Assembly (NCBI GenBank): GCA_029531795.1 | Contig: JAPEIS010000001.1 | Coordinates: 930,001-994,000 of the forward strand | DNA length: 64,000 nt | Direction of reading: 5' to 3' | From: Sclerotinia nivalis | Lineage: Eukaryota > Ascomycota > Leotiomycetes > Helotiales > Sclerotiniaceae | In this document: positions 1-11,728 of the stretch, one piece after another | Layout of the letters: each line of letters opens with the position of its first letter | Position numbering within the stretch: position 1 is the first letter of the stretch | Program-made: the position numbers and the translations under genes | The notes under the pieces: generated by a model | Seen by the model: only the letters and a program-made list of their open reading frames with translations | Told to the model about the DNA's origin: nothing | The model's database searches: none

Positions 1-1
1 T

Positions 2-3000
2 ACTAGTCCAAAGACCACAAGTCCAAAAACTACGGAGACTACAGCAAAACCAATTGAGACTCCAAAAACCACAAGTTCAAAAGCCACAGAGACTACTCCA
101 CAGCCGACTGAGACTCCAGCAACTACGAGTCCAAAAACAACACAAACTACCTTCACTACATCTAAATCACCGACTGCCAAGACTAGCATAGCTTCCGAGA
201 CTTCCCAGACAACTTCCGTAGCCAGCACGTCCAAAGTTACAGAAAAAGCATCCACAACTTCGAAATCCTCTTCTCTCAATCTAACCAATCTTTTATCTAC
301 CAAGAATTCCATAAAAGAAAGTAGTACAAGCACGAGCTCAGTTTCCAAATCTTCCGTTTTAGAAACTCCTCCAGCGAGCTTTTCTTCCACCAAAAGTTCC
401 ATAGAGGGAAGTAGTACGAGTACCCACTCGGTTTCTATCTCAACAATTAAAATCTCACCATCCCTTTCCTCAACTAAAGTTTCTTCCCTCAACTCTCCTT
501 CCATTACCCCTGGCGGCTCCAATTCGATAAAACCATCCACAGCCTCAATCTCAATCACGAGCAATACTCAAGAGGCAACTTCAACTCTCCATTCGAATTC
601 CGCTATATCATCCCCTACACCAAGTAACAATAAAAATTCCATCCTATCCAGCAAACTCTCAACTTCGACTTCCGAAGCACCTTCCAAAATTTCGGAGTTA
701 AGTAGCAATTCTGCAGCGTCTACATCGACCAAATCCACGTCACTAGAAACATCATTGCAAAAAAGTACATCGCAACCACTCACTTCAACAAGCAGTATTC
801 ACACACCTGGTATCTCAACTACTACCACATCGACTGGTTCCATCTCGAGTGAAACAAAATCGCGCTCCGTGTCGAGTTCTGTATCAGAAGCAACTAAGAA
901 TTCCAGGTTGACATCTGTTGCCTCCAATTCAAATACGCTTGAACCGACTCCTGCATCGGCGCCAGAATCTGTACCAACTGCAGAATCAAGTGGCTCTCCA
1001 GAACAAGTTGTGTCTAGCAGTGCCCCAACTAGTAGCATTAACTCTGTTCCTATATCTACAAAAGCCAGCCTCACTGAAACACCCGCTACCGTACCCACCT
1101 CTGCAGTCATTCCTGAATTTCCTAGCAGTGAAGAAACTCCAGCATTTTCGGCTAAGTCAACCACTTCGGCTGTAACAACGAAACTTACCGAATCATTGTC
1201 TAGATCTGAATCTATTCCCACCACTTCAGGCTCAGGAGACATTGTCAATAGCAAGCCTGTACCAGTCTCCGCCACATCAGAATCCCCCTCATCTACTCAA
1301 ACCGACTCCGTCCACACTAGTGAACCTGTATCAGCAGCAATAAATACAGTCTCCAAATCATCAGCGATTTCTAGCCCTGTTCCTGAGGTCACACCTGGGC
1401 CATCGAGTCCCGCAATTCAATCAAACAATACTGAGGAAAGCAACGCCACCCCTAAACCATCAATAACATCAATGATTTCGAGCGGAGCTCTCACATCTTC
1501 CCTACAGCCTGAAATCACGCCTCCTCCATCAGGTTCACCAGCTTCCGAAACCACCGCTTCAACTTCAGTCTCAGAACCTCTCTCCCAGGGCATTTCAACC
1601 AAATCCATTATATCTTCAATAGGACCAGAAATTACTCCTCCCTCCGAGCCTACCTCTCAAGCTATTTCTACAGGATCCCTTACATATCCCGTAGAGCCTG
1701 AAATTACTCCTTCTCCTTCCGATTCGCCGGCTTTTGAAACTACCACTTCAAGTCCAGCCGAAACTTCCGATCCATCAGAGACGACTGATCCTTCCGAAAC
1801 GACCAATCCATCCGAAATATCCCCACCAGACACAGCGGAAAGCAGTCCAACAGACACTGCACTTACTTCTCCCACCTCATCTCCTTCGGCAACTTCATCT
1901 ACATCATCCCCAGTCTGTTCAGCCACCACAGGAGGAAACTGCTCTACGTGTTACCAATACACCGGTTCTGGCGATCTCTCTCCCTCTCCCTCCAACAGTA
2001 CCGATGTTCAATCTCGCAGCTTACCGCCATCGATTGCTGGTCGAATATCTACTACTAATCTACACGCAAAGCTACGCAAGCGAGCCACAGAATCGTTCAC
2101 TTCGTTCGACAATAATAATGCATGCGTTTTTGGCTCAGTGGACATTCCTTCCATCCCAGGTACGCATACACCCGGCAGATGTCGTGTATAAGTCTAAAAA
2201 GGGATTAGGCTAACACAAGAAATGAAGATTCATCAAATCTAGTCAGTGAAGCGGGCGCTCAAACAGAATACTGGTACGTTTTGCAGGATACCGCCGTGAA
2301 TGGAACAACTTGCCCCGTGCTTGGTTTTACAAAAGTTACGGATGGAGCGCTTGCTTCTCAACTTATAAATTCAAATGCGGCGGGATACACAAACTCTGGA
2401 CCGGGAATTAGCTGGAAAGCGAATGCCCCTAGTAAGTGCCCCTCTTGAAATATGTTTTTTTTTACTAACCGCCTACTAGCTGTTGACGTAAATCATGTCT
2501 GTAAGTGTCGAGTTTCTACCCTTGAAGACATGTAAGAGTGTCAGGCTAATGATAATAGATGAATTATCAATTTTGCAAGATTTTTTCGCAAGTAGGGTTG
2601 ATAGCAATAATTGTGCAGCTTTCAAGGCTATATTCGATCAGCCAGATACTTACAATGGAGGAAAATCCAGGTTGCAGACTATCTGGGAGTAAGTTTATAT
2701 GGCTCCTCATACATTCATAGCGCTTCTAACACAAAATATAGTCAACTTCCTAGCGATACCAATCCCGACTATGCTGGAATGGACCAAAAGGTATTTAAGC
2801 CAGCCAAAAAGATCAAAATGCGTAAAACTAACAGACCAAAAGATAAGCACCGTCAAAGCGCAAGCTTTCAAAGATCAATTGCAACAAAGTTATACGGGCG
2901 ACGATGAGAAACTAGCATATATCTCCGAATTGGCCGTCGCAATGGCCATAATCAATGATGATGCTATCGCGTCTCTTTTCCAAAGCACAAATCTCCGGAT

Positions 3001-3492
3001 TTACCAAGCGCTACTTGGTATTGATGCGGTTGTTGGAGCTGCCAATAGTACTACAGCCAGCCTTATGAAGCCAGATGTGAGTACTAACTACTATCTGATT
3101 TGTGCACCACTATGCCGTACACTTCCTCCTTGGTGTCATACAACACGATCCTACCTAAATCAAATTCCCCACCCAAGGCTCTCCCTTGATTCCTACCTTC
3201 AGAATAAAAGCTAACCCCGCTTCTTTCTCTCCAGTGGGCATCCACCTACCGGACCTACCTCACCAACCTCCTAACCACACGCTCCTCAGCCATCCTGTCC
3301 CAAGTCTCCAGCTACGTCGACAATGATCTTGGGCCTGCCGCAAGAAGTGACAACGTTACACTTTCAGATGGAACTGTGTCAACAACCGAAAATTCCATTG
3401 GAAATGGCGTGGATGCATTCTTGAACGCTTATCCTTTAGCTAGTGCTTTTACCTTTGATCAGGAGAAATTGTTGGGGTTTCCTGGAATATAA
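2..3492 (+). CDS. Mucin-like Ser/Thr-rich secreted or cell-wall protein, 5' partial
   Basis: The reading frame is already open at the first bases, so the start and any signal peptide lie upstream. Proposed exons: 2-2159, 2243-2431, 2480-2500, 2559-2688, 2742-2790, 2843-3076 and 3235-3492 (stop). All phases agree and give about 1012 visible residues. The first ~640 residues are almost pure Ser/Thr/Pro with Glu/Lys, as in heavily O-glycosylated stalks. A Cys cluster follows near 1915-1950, then a compact non-repetitive region of ~300 residues with segments such as DVNHVYELSILQDFF, a Gly-Met-Asp motif and conserved-looking Trp/Tyr. That tail resembles, from memory, the C-terminal region of some fungal subgroup-C GH18 chitinases, but no catalytic GH18 motif is visible here. 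Exon 2480-2500 is only 21 nt. The last intron is long (158 nt), and an extra micro-exon there cannot be excluded. Function: extracellular or wall-associated (inference). Confidence 0.65.
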
Positions 3493-3846
3493 GTGAACTT
3501 TGAGAGAATAAAAGAAAAGAGGAGGTTCCTAAGATCAGATATTTGATGATGTAGGTTATGGTATTGGTTGCTTGATTGTTGGTGATGAACTCATTATTTC
3601 GAGTAGATGTGTTAGTTATTTCTTGGTGGTTTTTTGTAAAGTATTTTTGTTTTCATATTTTGTGTTTGTATCTTCAGATCTAGAAATGAAATACTTCAAC
3701 ATCCGAGCTAAGCCTGATAATGCACGGACCATACAAGGCTGATCAAATCCCCCCTCCACCAAGCTGCCACACAATATCCCACCCCTCATTCATTCATACC
3801 TCTTTCATCACATCGCCTCGCAGCAGCTCCTTCTCCGGATCCCAAA
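3493..3846. other. Intergenic, mucin-like gene 3' end to vps25
   Basis: A tandem gene arrangement (both plus). It holds the presumed 3' UTR of the upstream gene and the vps25 promoter. T-rich and then C/T-rich sequence around 3745-3840 precedes the vps25 start. No separate gene is seen. Confidence 0.5.
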
Positions 3847-4498
3847 ATGAGTACCTCTCAAACTCCAACTCCTGTCAAAACGTTCAAATTCCCCCGCGAA
3901 CACTCATTCCCTCCTTTCTTCACCCTCCAACCCACCTCTTCGACCTTACACGCGCAACTTCGCAAATGGAGCGATTTGATCCTCTCTTATTTCGCCTTTT
4001 ACCGACTATTTCGTCTTACAATTTCTACTTTATTATCTTCTGAGTTATTTAAAAATGAGAGGATCAATAGGAGGTTGGATGAGGAGGCATTGAGGGAGGT
4101 GTTGGAGTTTATGAGGAAAGAGGGGAGGGTGGAGTGGATTGGGGGGAGTGGGAATGGGAAAGTGGGAGGAGATGTTTGTTGGGTTTGGTGGAGGAAGGTA
4201 GATGAATGGGCAAGGGTTATTGAGGAGTGGGTTGATGAGACAGGCCATAGAGGGAGCGTCTTGACACTTTACGAGTTGGTTGAGGGGGAGGGCGGCAGGG
4301 GTGCTGGTATGTTATTTGTTTCTTTTCTTACTTTGTTGTTTTGGATTTATATAAAGAGTCTTGCTAATTATTGGATTGATAACAGAGTTCCACGGCCTGG
4401 ATGCGGAAATTTTACAAAAAGCGTTGGCAATATTGGTGAAGAAGGGAAAGGCACAGGTTTTTGGACAGGAGGATCAACAGGGTGTGAAATTCTTCTGA
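3847..4498 (+). CDS. vps25: ESCRT-II subunit Vps25
   Basis: Vps25 is a winged-helix subunit of ESCRT-II, which acts on endosomes in sorting ubiquitinated cargo into multivesicular bodies and links ESCRT-II to ESCRT-III (Vps20). Exons are 3847-4306 and 4386-4498. The intron has a GTATGT donor and an AACAG acceptor and sits in phase 1, giving 190 residues (human 176, yeast 202). The N-terminus carries the hallmark FPPFFTLQPT segment followed by the QLRKWSDLILSY stretch, and the protein ends GVKFF, as orthologues do. The middle is Arg/Glu/Trp-rich, corresponding to the first winged helix (EEALREVLEFMRKEGRVEW). The start at 3847 gives the expected N-terminus. Exon 1 is G-rich in its second half, unlike its flanks. 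The call rests on several conserved segments in the right order. Confidence 0.93.
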
Positions 4499-6171
4499 AG
4501 TGCGTAACATCTTCTAGATATACCTAGGATACACATTGGCGCTGAGATTGAGATATATCATGCACAGCGGGAAGTTTTGTAGGCGTCGAGGGTGTATCAG
4601 ATATCCAAAATGATAGGGGTTTGAACACAAGGAGGGACTACTTTATCAAAGCTCCGTTCCCCTTCTGGAACCTCATTAGGCCTCCTCCCACCGAATTTCA
4701 GCCGCATCGATATCATTGCTCAATACTTCAGCAAATTCAAACCCAAGATCCTTTCCGTGTCTGACCTTGAAAGATCCTCCGAATCGGGAAACATCCATAA
4801 GGACAGCAAAAACCTTATATTACAACTTCAAACATTGTACACACACTTAACAGTGCGCAATATCATAGTAAAGTACCCAGAGTCAAAACGACTCTTTCGG
4901 AAGTAACACCGGACCACGAGCAAGATGCGAACCAAACTTTAGCAAGAAGATGGAAAGGAAATTTGGAAGCAATCACTAGGAATAGCTTCCAGGTCTAGGC
5001 CTGATGAAATAAGAAACGGTACGCGGTGTCGTTCTTTTCCCGCTGTCTCCGGGGGACGTACCGAAATTGGATGGAGAATAGAATTTGACCCTCAGCCCAC
5101 GTTACCTAGTCCTCTAGTGTCAATGCTAGATTATTTTGAGCTTAGAACCATCGAATATCGTCGTCCATCCCTTTTCCTTAGCAAAAATTTGATATTTGAT
5201 CTGCGTGGTGCTGGAGCTTCTAACTAGAAATGAAAATTGGAATATTGGAGTGAGTGGAACAACTCATGATATCGGAGTATTCTCTCTGTATGCACAGAGT
5301 ATGAAATACGCACGAAACTTTAGCATGAAAATTCGGACAGTTCTGAATCTTTAGCGAGCAGGCCCCTTGTTAGATTAGAAATTAGGAAGCACGTTATCTT
5401 AGCCGTAATTTGATTCGCATCTTCGGAAGGGGGGTTCTTATGAAGGTTGCGTAGCTATGAAGCCCATGATTATGAATCCTCGGGATTTTTGATTTCACTT
5501 ATCCGACTCGTTCATAGAGGAATGTACTTCAGAGACAGAACGAACTCTTTGTAAGCGAGAAAGCTGGCCAAAATATGTTCAATATTCCAGTTCAATTCAA
5601 GCGACAAGGTGGAGTGTAAAATAGTCAATCTTAAGCGTTTTACTTGTTTATTGAGTGAGTTATTTTGAAGTACGTATTAAAGTAATGTGTAAATCGAAAT
5701 AGATCGAAGCAGATCATGTTGGGACTTAAAAGGTCGATCAAGAGGGAATCCGGAAATCAAGGAAAGGAACTGGCAAACACGGCCGAATTTTAGAAATCAA
5801 GGAAGTCTCGGAGAAAAAAAAAGAAAAAAGAGACTGTAGGTACAAATATCGATCGAATCAACAAAACTTAATCACGATAGGTCTAACCGAATATATGAAA
5901 TGCGGAAATAAGGCCAGGTACCCTAAGCTTCCCATTGGTCGAATGATATGAACGGCTTTAAAATCCAACGTTTGGGTTGCTGACAACTTTTATTATGATA
6001 AGTCGGGAAGGTACAGGTTGGTAACTGTACAACGTGTACCTTCCCTTCCCCTTCTTTTCCTATCTGCTTTCTAATCAGTAAGTATTAGGTAGTGTCAACG
6101 AATACCTAATGGAAGCTTCCGTCGGACCAGTGCTGCTTTTCTGCTCAGGAGTAGGTAACTCGGCCTTGAAA

Positions 6172-6190
6172 TCGCATCGCATCGCATCGC
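6172..6190. repeat. (CGCAT)n short tandem repeat
   Basis: Pentanucleotide CGCAT/ATCGC repeated about four times, followed by ordinary sequence. Read directly from the bases. Confidence 0.7.
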
Positions 6191-6263
6191 AAATTGAGCG
6201 TCATCATCAGTTATGGGAATTATGCCTAGTGCTTGGAAGTTGTCATCATGCATTTCCTTCTTT

Positions 6264-6333
6264 TCTTGATTCTTGATGCTTGATTCTTGATGCTTGATTC
6301 TTGATGCTTGATGCTTGATTCTTGATTCTTGAT
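6264..6333. repeat. TTGATTCTTGATGC-type minisatellite
   Basis: About six imperfect copies of a 7-14 bp unit built from TGATTCT and TGATGCT words lie head to tail. It has no coding potential. Confidence 0.7.
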
Positions 6334-6509
6334 TCCTAATTCATTTACTTTCTTACTTAGGTAGATACCTAACTCAATGATGGTTTTAAACTTAATCCTC
6401 TAGGATCTGTAACAACCTCTTAACAATTGCAATTGACTGGATAGCCTAGATATTAGAGTAAAGTCTCCCTCGGTCTATAATAGACAGTTCACATAAAGAC
6501 CAACGCTTG

Positions 6510-6570
6510 GATGTATGTATGTGTGTATGTGTGTATGTATGTGTGTGTGTATGTATGTATGTATACTATA

Positions 6571-6605
<35 letters not shown>
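6510..6605. repeat. (TGTA)n/(TG)n and (CATATA)n microsatellite
   Basis: A compound microsatellite. The first block alternates GTAT and GTGT words; the second is about five copies of ACATAT. It lies upstream of the TBC gene's leader. Confidence 0.8.
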
Positions 6606-7792
6606 AATAGAGATAGGAGACTTTAATAAAGAGAATTGAATTGAATTGAATTATATTATTATAAGACTTACAATCTTGTACTTTCTCCTACCTACTTAAC
6701 CTCCCTAATAATCGAATCCACGAAGGATACGATAGCATTATCCTGTCATATCATTCACACATACAATACAAGCATCTCAAAAATCAGAGTCAGGGGTGGA
6801 AGATATCTTCTCGTTCCCGAATCCCCAGTTTGTTTAATCTTCTTCTTATTCTTCTACGACCCACCGATTGCCAAATGAAGCAATTGAATTGATCCACAGA
6901 ATCGTTGCAACCATCTAAAAAAACCCAAGAGACAAGAGATCGACTCAATCCATCGAGGCCACGACCACCTTCTACCTTGTCAATTGCGAAAGTGAGAAAT
7001 AATACTTATTAGAGGCTTCTTATTATTGTGTTGTAACTTGTAATTATTCTCTGCAGTTGCTTTGTGGAATTCTTAACTTTTTTTTTTCAACATCATTTTA
7101 AATTTTTAACTTTGGATTTCTTTTACTTTGCGCTTTACTTTACAAACCTTCCGACCGTTCGCATCCTATTCTATCTAAAGTTGACTTCAGAGCATTTCAT
7201 CAAACGCAGACTTTCCCACAAGTACTTTGCTTGTTTGCTTTCTCTCTTTCTTTCCTCATCTGAACGAATTCATTACGACCACCCAAAATATATCACCAAA
7301 GAGCGAAAACCAGAATATCATCCCACTGAGAGTAACTCGACAGCTTCTACAGCAGCAACAAGCATACAATCAACACATCACACAATAATATCATTTTATT
7401 TTCACAACCAAAAATTCCATTCATTACAATCGTTAATCAATAACATAAATTCTTATTATTTTCTGGCTTTTACTCTCTTTCAATCAGTCAATCAACCAAT
7501 CAATCAAGCTTCAAAAGGTTTCCTTCAAAATCAATTCCCCTCAATTCCAAAATTAGTTCGACTTCTATAGATTATTGGATTGGATTATTTCCATTCCTTC
7601 TCAAGTTCCTTCGAAACCCAGCCTCAGACCCGATAATCCCTTATACATAACATAATCAAGGGGGGCAGGTATCATCCTATCTTTTTGAAACGACCATCAT
7701 CAAACCTCCGCATTATCCTAACTTTCAATTCAATACCGCCAAAATAGCTACCTTACAAGAAAACCAATATCCTCAAATTTCATCTTTTGAAG

Positions 7793-7801
7793 ATGCGATG
7801 A
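7793..7801 (+). promoter_or_regulatory. Minimal uORF overlapping the TBC start codon
   Basis: The sequence ATGCGATGA places a two-codon uORF (Met-Arg-stop, 7793-7801) so that its stop overlaps the ATG at 7798 chosen for the TBC protein. Such an arrangement permits leaky scanning or short-range reinitiation. A regulatory role is inference. Confidence 0.4.
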
Positions 7802-10036
7802 TCTATTCAAATGATGCGGATTATCCAACATCAATGCCTGGTTCACCCCCCGAGCTAACGGGGTCCAAATCCTCCAAATCCTCTTCATTTCATTCCTCAT
7901 ATCAATCAGATAATGATGAGATACTTTCCGACGTCAATCATTTTGAAGAAATTGGACTCGATGATGAATCAAGACTCGACTCGGAGATTGGTGATTTCGC
8001 TGTCAAAATGTCGACAAATCCATACTCTTCCACATACACGACCGACCTGCGCAGTCAAGCAAAACAACAACGACAACAACGAGTTCCCATGTCCGCCACA
8101 CAAGGAAATACTAGAATTCCGAGAGATTTGACATCAAATACAAAAGGTCGTTCAGGTTTTCCAACATTGAGATCACAGATAAGAAATGCGGCATCGGATG
8201 GCTTGGCGATTGTCCCTGTGCCCACTTCATCGGCAAGGACCAGAAGAGGAATGAGTAATCCCAATGCACCTGCATTACCGACTACTACACTTACACGACA
8301 GCGAAGTTTAAGTCCAAATATTAGCGCGAGCCCGAGGAGTAGTATATCAGGAGGTTCCGCAAAAGGGAGAAGGGGCAGTTGGGTCTCGAATCGAGAACGA
8401 AAAACCTCACTGGAGTTAGAAAGGGAATGTGATGAGGACGATGGAGATGATGTACCTGACGAATGTCTTTTGGAAAATGTGCCGATATCACCACGACCTC
8501 CTCAAGAACGAGGGAGTGCTGCACCATCAGCGTCGACGAGCCCGGAGAGGCCTGCGAAGGAAAAATCGAAACCACTTGGAAATGGAACTTCTGCTAAACC
8601 GGCAGAACAGGGAGAACTTAGATCACCGAGAGCTATCATGACACGAGGGGTAACTACGGGACAATTTCCAACTAATCTTTATAATTCTAATAAACCTCGG
8701 GCGAAGAGTTGGAATGAAGCTTTGTCAGATTTGAGCGAAGAAGCAAAGGCTTTGACAGAAGCTTTGGAGGCACATGCGGAGGATGAGGAAAGGAGGGAAT
8801 CTGATACTCATAACTATGTACGTTCTAAGCCAACTCGAGTGAAATCATCATTCGCCGAATTACCTCCACTACGGAGAACGGAACTTATGATCGATCCGTT
8901 ACCTATATCGAAGGAAAAGGAAGCTGTTCTCTCGAGGACTAGGCCATCATGGCTTCCTCCGAAGGATCCGGCTGAGGAAAGACGACATCTTAAGGAATAT
9001 CAAAAGATGATGGCATTGGCAGAGAAAGTGGAACGCAAGAAAGAATCCGAAAAACATAGCAAATCAACTTGCAGAGATGATACAGCAAGTTCACTGTTAA
9101 GGATTTGGGAAGAACATGTTTTGCCCAATTGGGATGATGTGATAAGACAACGAAGAACGAGGGAGCTTTGGTGGAGAGGGATAGCACCAAGAAGTCGTGG
9201 GGCCGTATGGACAAAAGCGATTGGAAATCCATTGGGTTTATCGGAACCATCATATACAGCTGCTCTTCGAAGAGCTCAAGCCTTGGAAACAACAATCAAG
9301 AGTGGTTCTCAATTGAGTGCAGAGGAAGAGAAGAAGAAAGGTTGGTTGGAACGAATTGAAAAGGATGTCAAGGAAACATATCCTGAATTACGTATATTTC
9401 AACCCGAGGGACCTTTACATGTGGCTTTGACGGATGTTCTCAAAGCTTATGCCATGTACAGGAGTGATGTGGGCTACGTACATGGAACAAATGTAAGTAA
9501 AAATTTCTTTGTCATTTTACCTTCTTCATCAGGAACGGAAGCTAATTTTATCACAGACAATCGCAGCTATTCTTCTTCTCAACCTTCCCGATACTTCCTC
9601 ATCCTTCGAAGCCTTGTCAAATATTCTCAATCGACCTCTTCCCCTGTCCTTTCATACCAACGACTCCGGCGCTATTTCCCGCGTCTACAGTCTTTTTCTC
9701 ACCACACTCTCTCAAAAATTCCCTCGTCTTCATTCTCATCTCACCTCGGAAGATCTAAATCTGAACCCAGATGTCTATCTCCGTGATACCTTCGCTTCCC
9801 TATTCACTAGTTCGATATCTCTCGATAATGCAAGTAGATTGTGGGATGTAGTTGTCTTTGAAGGTGATTCAATATTGGTTAGGGCGGCGGTGGCACTTTT
9901 TGGATCCTTGGAAAATAAACTTCATGGTGTTACTAGTGATGAGGAGGTTTTGACTGTACTTAATTCGGAAGGGTTAGGATTGGGAGAGGAGGATTGGATT
10001 GCGTCTGTTAGGGGGGCGGGAAAATCGCGTGATTAG
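7798..10036 (+). CDS. TBC-domain protein (Rab-GAP fold) with atypical catalytic fingers
   Basis: Exons are 7798-9492 and 9557-10036. The phase-0 intron has a GTAAGT donor and a TCACAG acceptor, giving 724 residues. Residues 1-~430 are disordered, Ser/Pro/Arg-rich with acidic patches. A TBC domain spans ~455-690: RELWWRG, then IEKD..., the GPLHVALTDVLKAYAMYR segment, DVGYVHGTN at the exon junction, and after the intron IAAILLLNLP, the LNRPLP segment and SRLWDVVVFEG. The layout is closest to the TBC1D12/14-like group. TBC proteins normally stimulate GTP hydrolysis by Rab GTPases using an Arg in IxxDxxR and a Gln in YxQG. Here those positions are Glu526 and His562, so catalysis by the usual dual-finger mechanism is doubtful; a scaffold or Rab-binding role is possible (inference). 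The start is supported by the overlapping mini-uORF and the absence of an earlier in-frame ATG nearby. Confidence 0.85.
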
Positions 10037-11728
10037 GATGGATAGGTTTGATGGGATTTGAGTGAGAGGAAGGAGAGCAGGGGAGAGGAAAATGTGGATG
10101 GAATGTACCTCAGTCCTACAATCGTGTAGTGTAGTGTAGTTTACTAGTTGCAGTGAAGATTAAGATAAATGTCTTTTTCTGTTAACTGGATTCAAATCCA
10201 AAATCCAATTATAAAGAGAAATTCAAAGTTTATATAAGTGCGGGATAATAAGGATGATTGTTATTATAACTTATGTATAATAGAGTGTATAGTTATATAA
10301 TTTTCCCCCTGTGCCCCAGAATAAAATAACTACTCGAATAACCCTAATATTAAATATAAGATAACTAGATAGATACATCTCATCTCACCATGAAAACCTT
10401 TCTATTTTATAAAATAGATGTAGGAAATCGAACTATTGATAAGATAGATAGATAGATAGATATCGCTTAATTAACCTTAGAACGTAAGGTTACGAGTCAA
10501 GATAATAAAACATCTGATTTTGATCTGATGGTATCGGCATATCTTTTCGGATCATGTTATATTGTATCACCTTATTCGATTTTCCTCGCGATGTGGTGGA
10601 TGTGTTGTGGTTTGAGCATGGAGAGATGATAGTGGTAGGTAGGGGGGAAATGGGGAATGGGGAATACAGTTGGAGGGAGATGTTCCGATTTGTACCGATA
10701 GATGTGCAACATTTGAATTTTTGGTTTGGGTTTTGGGTTTGGGTTTGGAGTTTGGAGTCGGGGGTTTGGAGTCGGGGGTTTGGTTGGTTGGTTGGTTGGT
10801 GTTATGGGAGGGGATGGGATGGGTATGAGGGTGTGTAATGGGGTTGGGGGGATGGGATGGGATGGGGAATTGAGGACGGAAGGAAGGGATGTGTATGGGG
10901 ATGAGGGGAGATTTTGGGGGTGATTTGAGGAGATATCTTTCGAGTTATAGAACAGAGGGATGTATGTATACTATAAAGTTCGAAAGCTATAAGAGTGAGT
11001 AGTATAGAAAGAATATAGAAAGAACTATCTATAAGACTATTGAAATATTTAATAGTATTCCTTCTTATCGAGAACCTTCAATGATAGAAGTGAAAAAGAT
11101 AAAAAAAATTAGTATAAGAAAGACGGACCAAAAATTTATATACAATCCTTCATTCAATTTTTTCCTAAATACAACTAACTAACTAATTAATAATTTCAAA
11201 ATTCCTCCGTCATTATATAAATGAATGTTCAGATTCATATTTCTCTCAATTTGTATTTAATCATTGTTCGTTTCTTTTCCGTCATTTATTTGTTTATCCA
11301 TTCATCCATCCATCCATCTAACCATTCAATCAACCATCCGACTTTCTGTCTTCCTTTTTCTTTTTCCGTCTTTGAGAAGAATAAAAAGCAAATAAAACAC
11401 CACATCAATGCCCCACACCCAAAAGGAGATTGCTCTCAGAGTATTCGTAGAAAGAGAAAATGAGGGAAAAATAAACATCTCGCCCTATCTAGAAGTGTAA
11501 AAAAAATAAAAAATAAAAACCAGAAAAAATAAAAGAACGAGAACTCGGTATTTTTTCTTTTTTCAAAAGAACCGAACCTCAGAAAATAAAACTCGCCAAA
11601 ACTCCCCTCCCCTATTCATAAAAGGTATTCGTCGTAACTAGAAGAACAAAAATGTGGTATCAAACCCATATCCCCCATCATTCATCATCCATCATCAAGC
11701 ATTAGCCATAAATACAAACATACAAACC
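10037..11728. other. Convergent intergenic region, TBC gene to SAM-PH gene
   Basis: 3' flanks of two convergent genes. No gene is seen. It holds short tandem repeats ((GATA)n near 10440-10462), a G-rich block (listed separately) and C/T-rich (CCAT)n-like sequence near 11300-11340. Open frames inside the G-rich block are Gly/Trp artefacts of composition. Confidence 0.5.
10724..10866 (+). repeat. G-rich tract with many GGG runs
   Basis: TTTGGG/TTTGGAG words, four TTGG repeats, then GGGATGGGATGGG. More than a dozen GGG runs lie on one strand within ~145 bp, so G-quadruplex formation is plausible. It is not a TTAGGG telomere array. Confidence 0.7.

Larger units (their letters stand above)
4499..7792. 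other. Long intergenic region and probable 5' leader of the TBC gene
   Basis: No convincing gene is seen across 3.3 kb. 4500-6000 is unremarkable mixed sequence with many stops in all frames. 6160-6610 is a run of simple repeats (listed separately). 6840-7790 is pyrimidine-rich with repeated TCAA/CAAT words and looks like the promoter and long 5' leader of the TBC gene. A 168-codon open frame at 7064-7570 is compositionally a leader sequence and was not accepted as a gene. Confidence 0.45.

Noticed and set aside
799..1929. Minus-strand open frames opposite the Ser/Thr stalk
   Set aside because: Antisense shadows of Ser/Thr codons (Val/Gly/Asp/Glu-rich), while the plus frame is continuous from the window edge.
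7064..7570. 168-codon plus-strand open frame upstream of the TBC gene
   Set aside because: Phe/Ser/Tyr-rich low-complexity translation, no domain, and base composition of a long 5' leader; the real start lies at 7798.
10724..10866. Possible interstitial telomere repeat
   Set aside because: Words are TTTGGG, GGGATG and TTGG in no regular TTAGGG array.
10554..10923. Gly/Trp-rich open frames in the G-rich block
   Set aside because: They arise from the GGG-run composition, overlap each other in different frames, and have no protein-like features.
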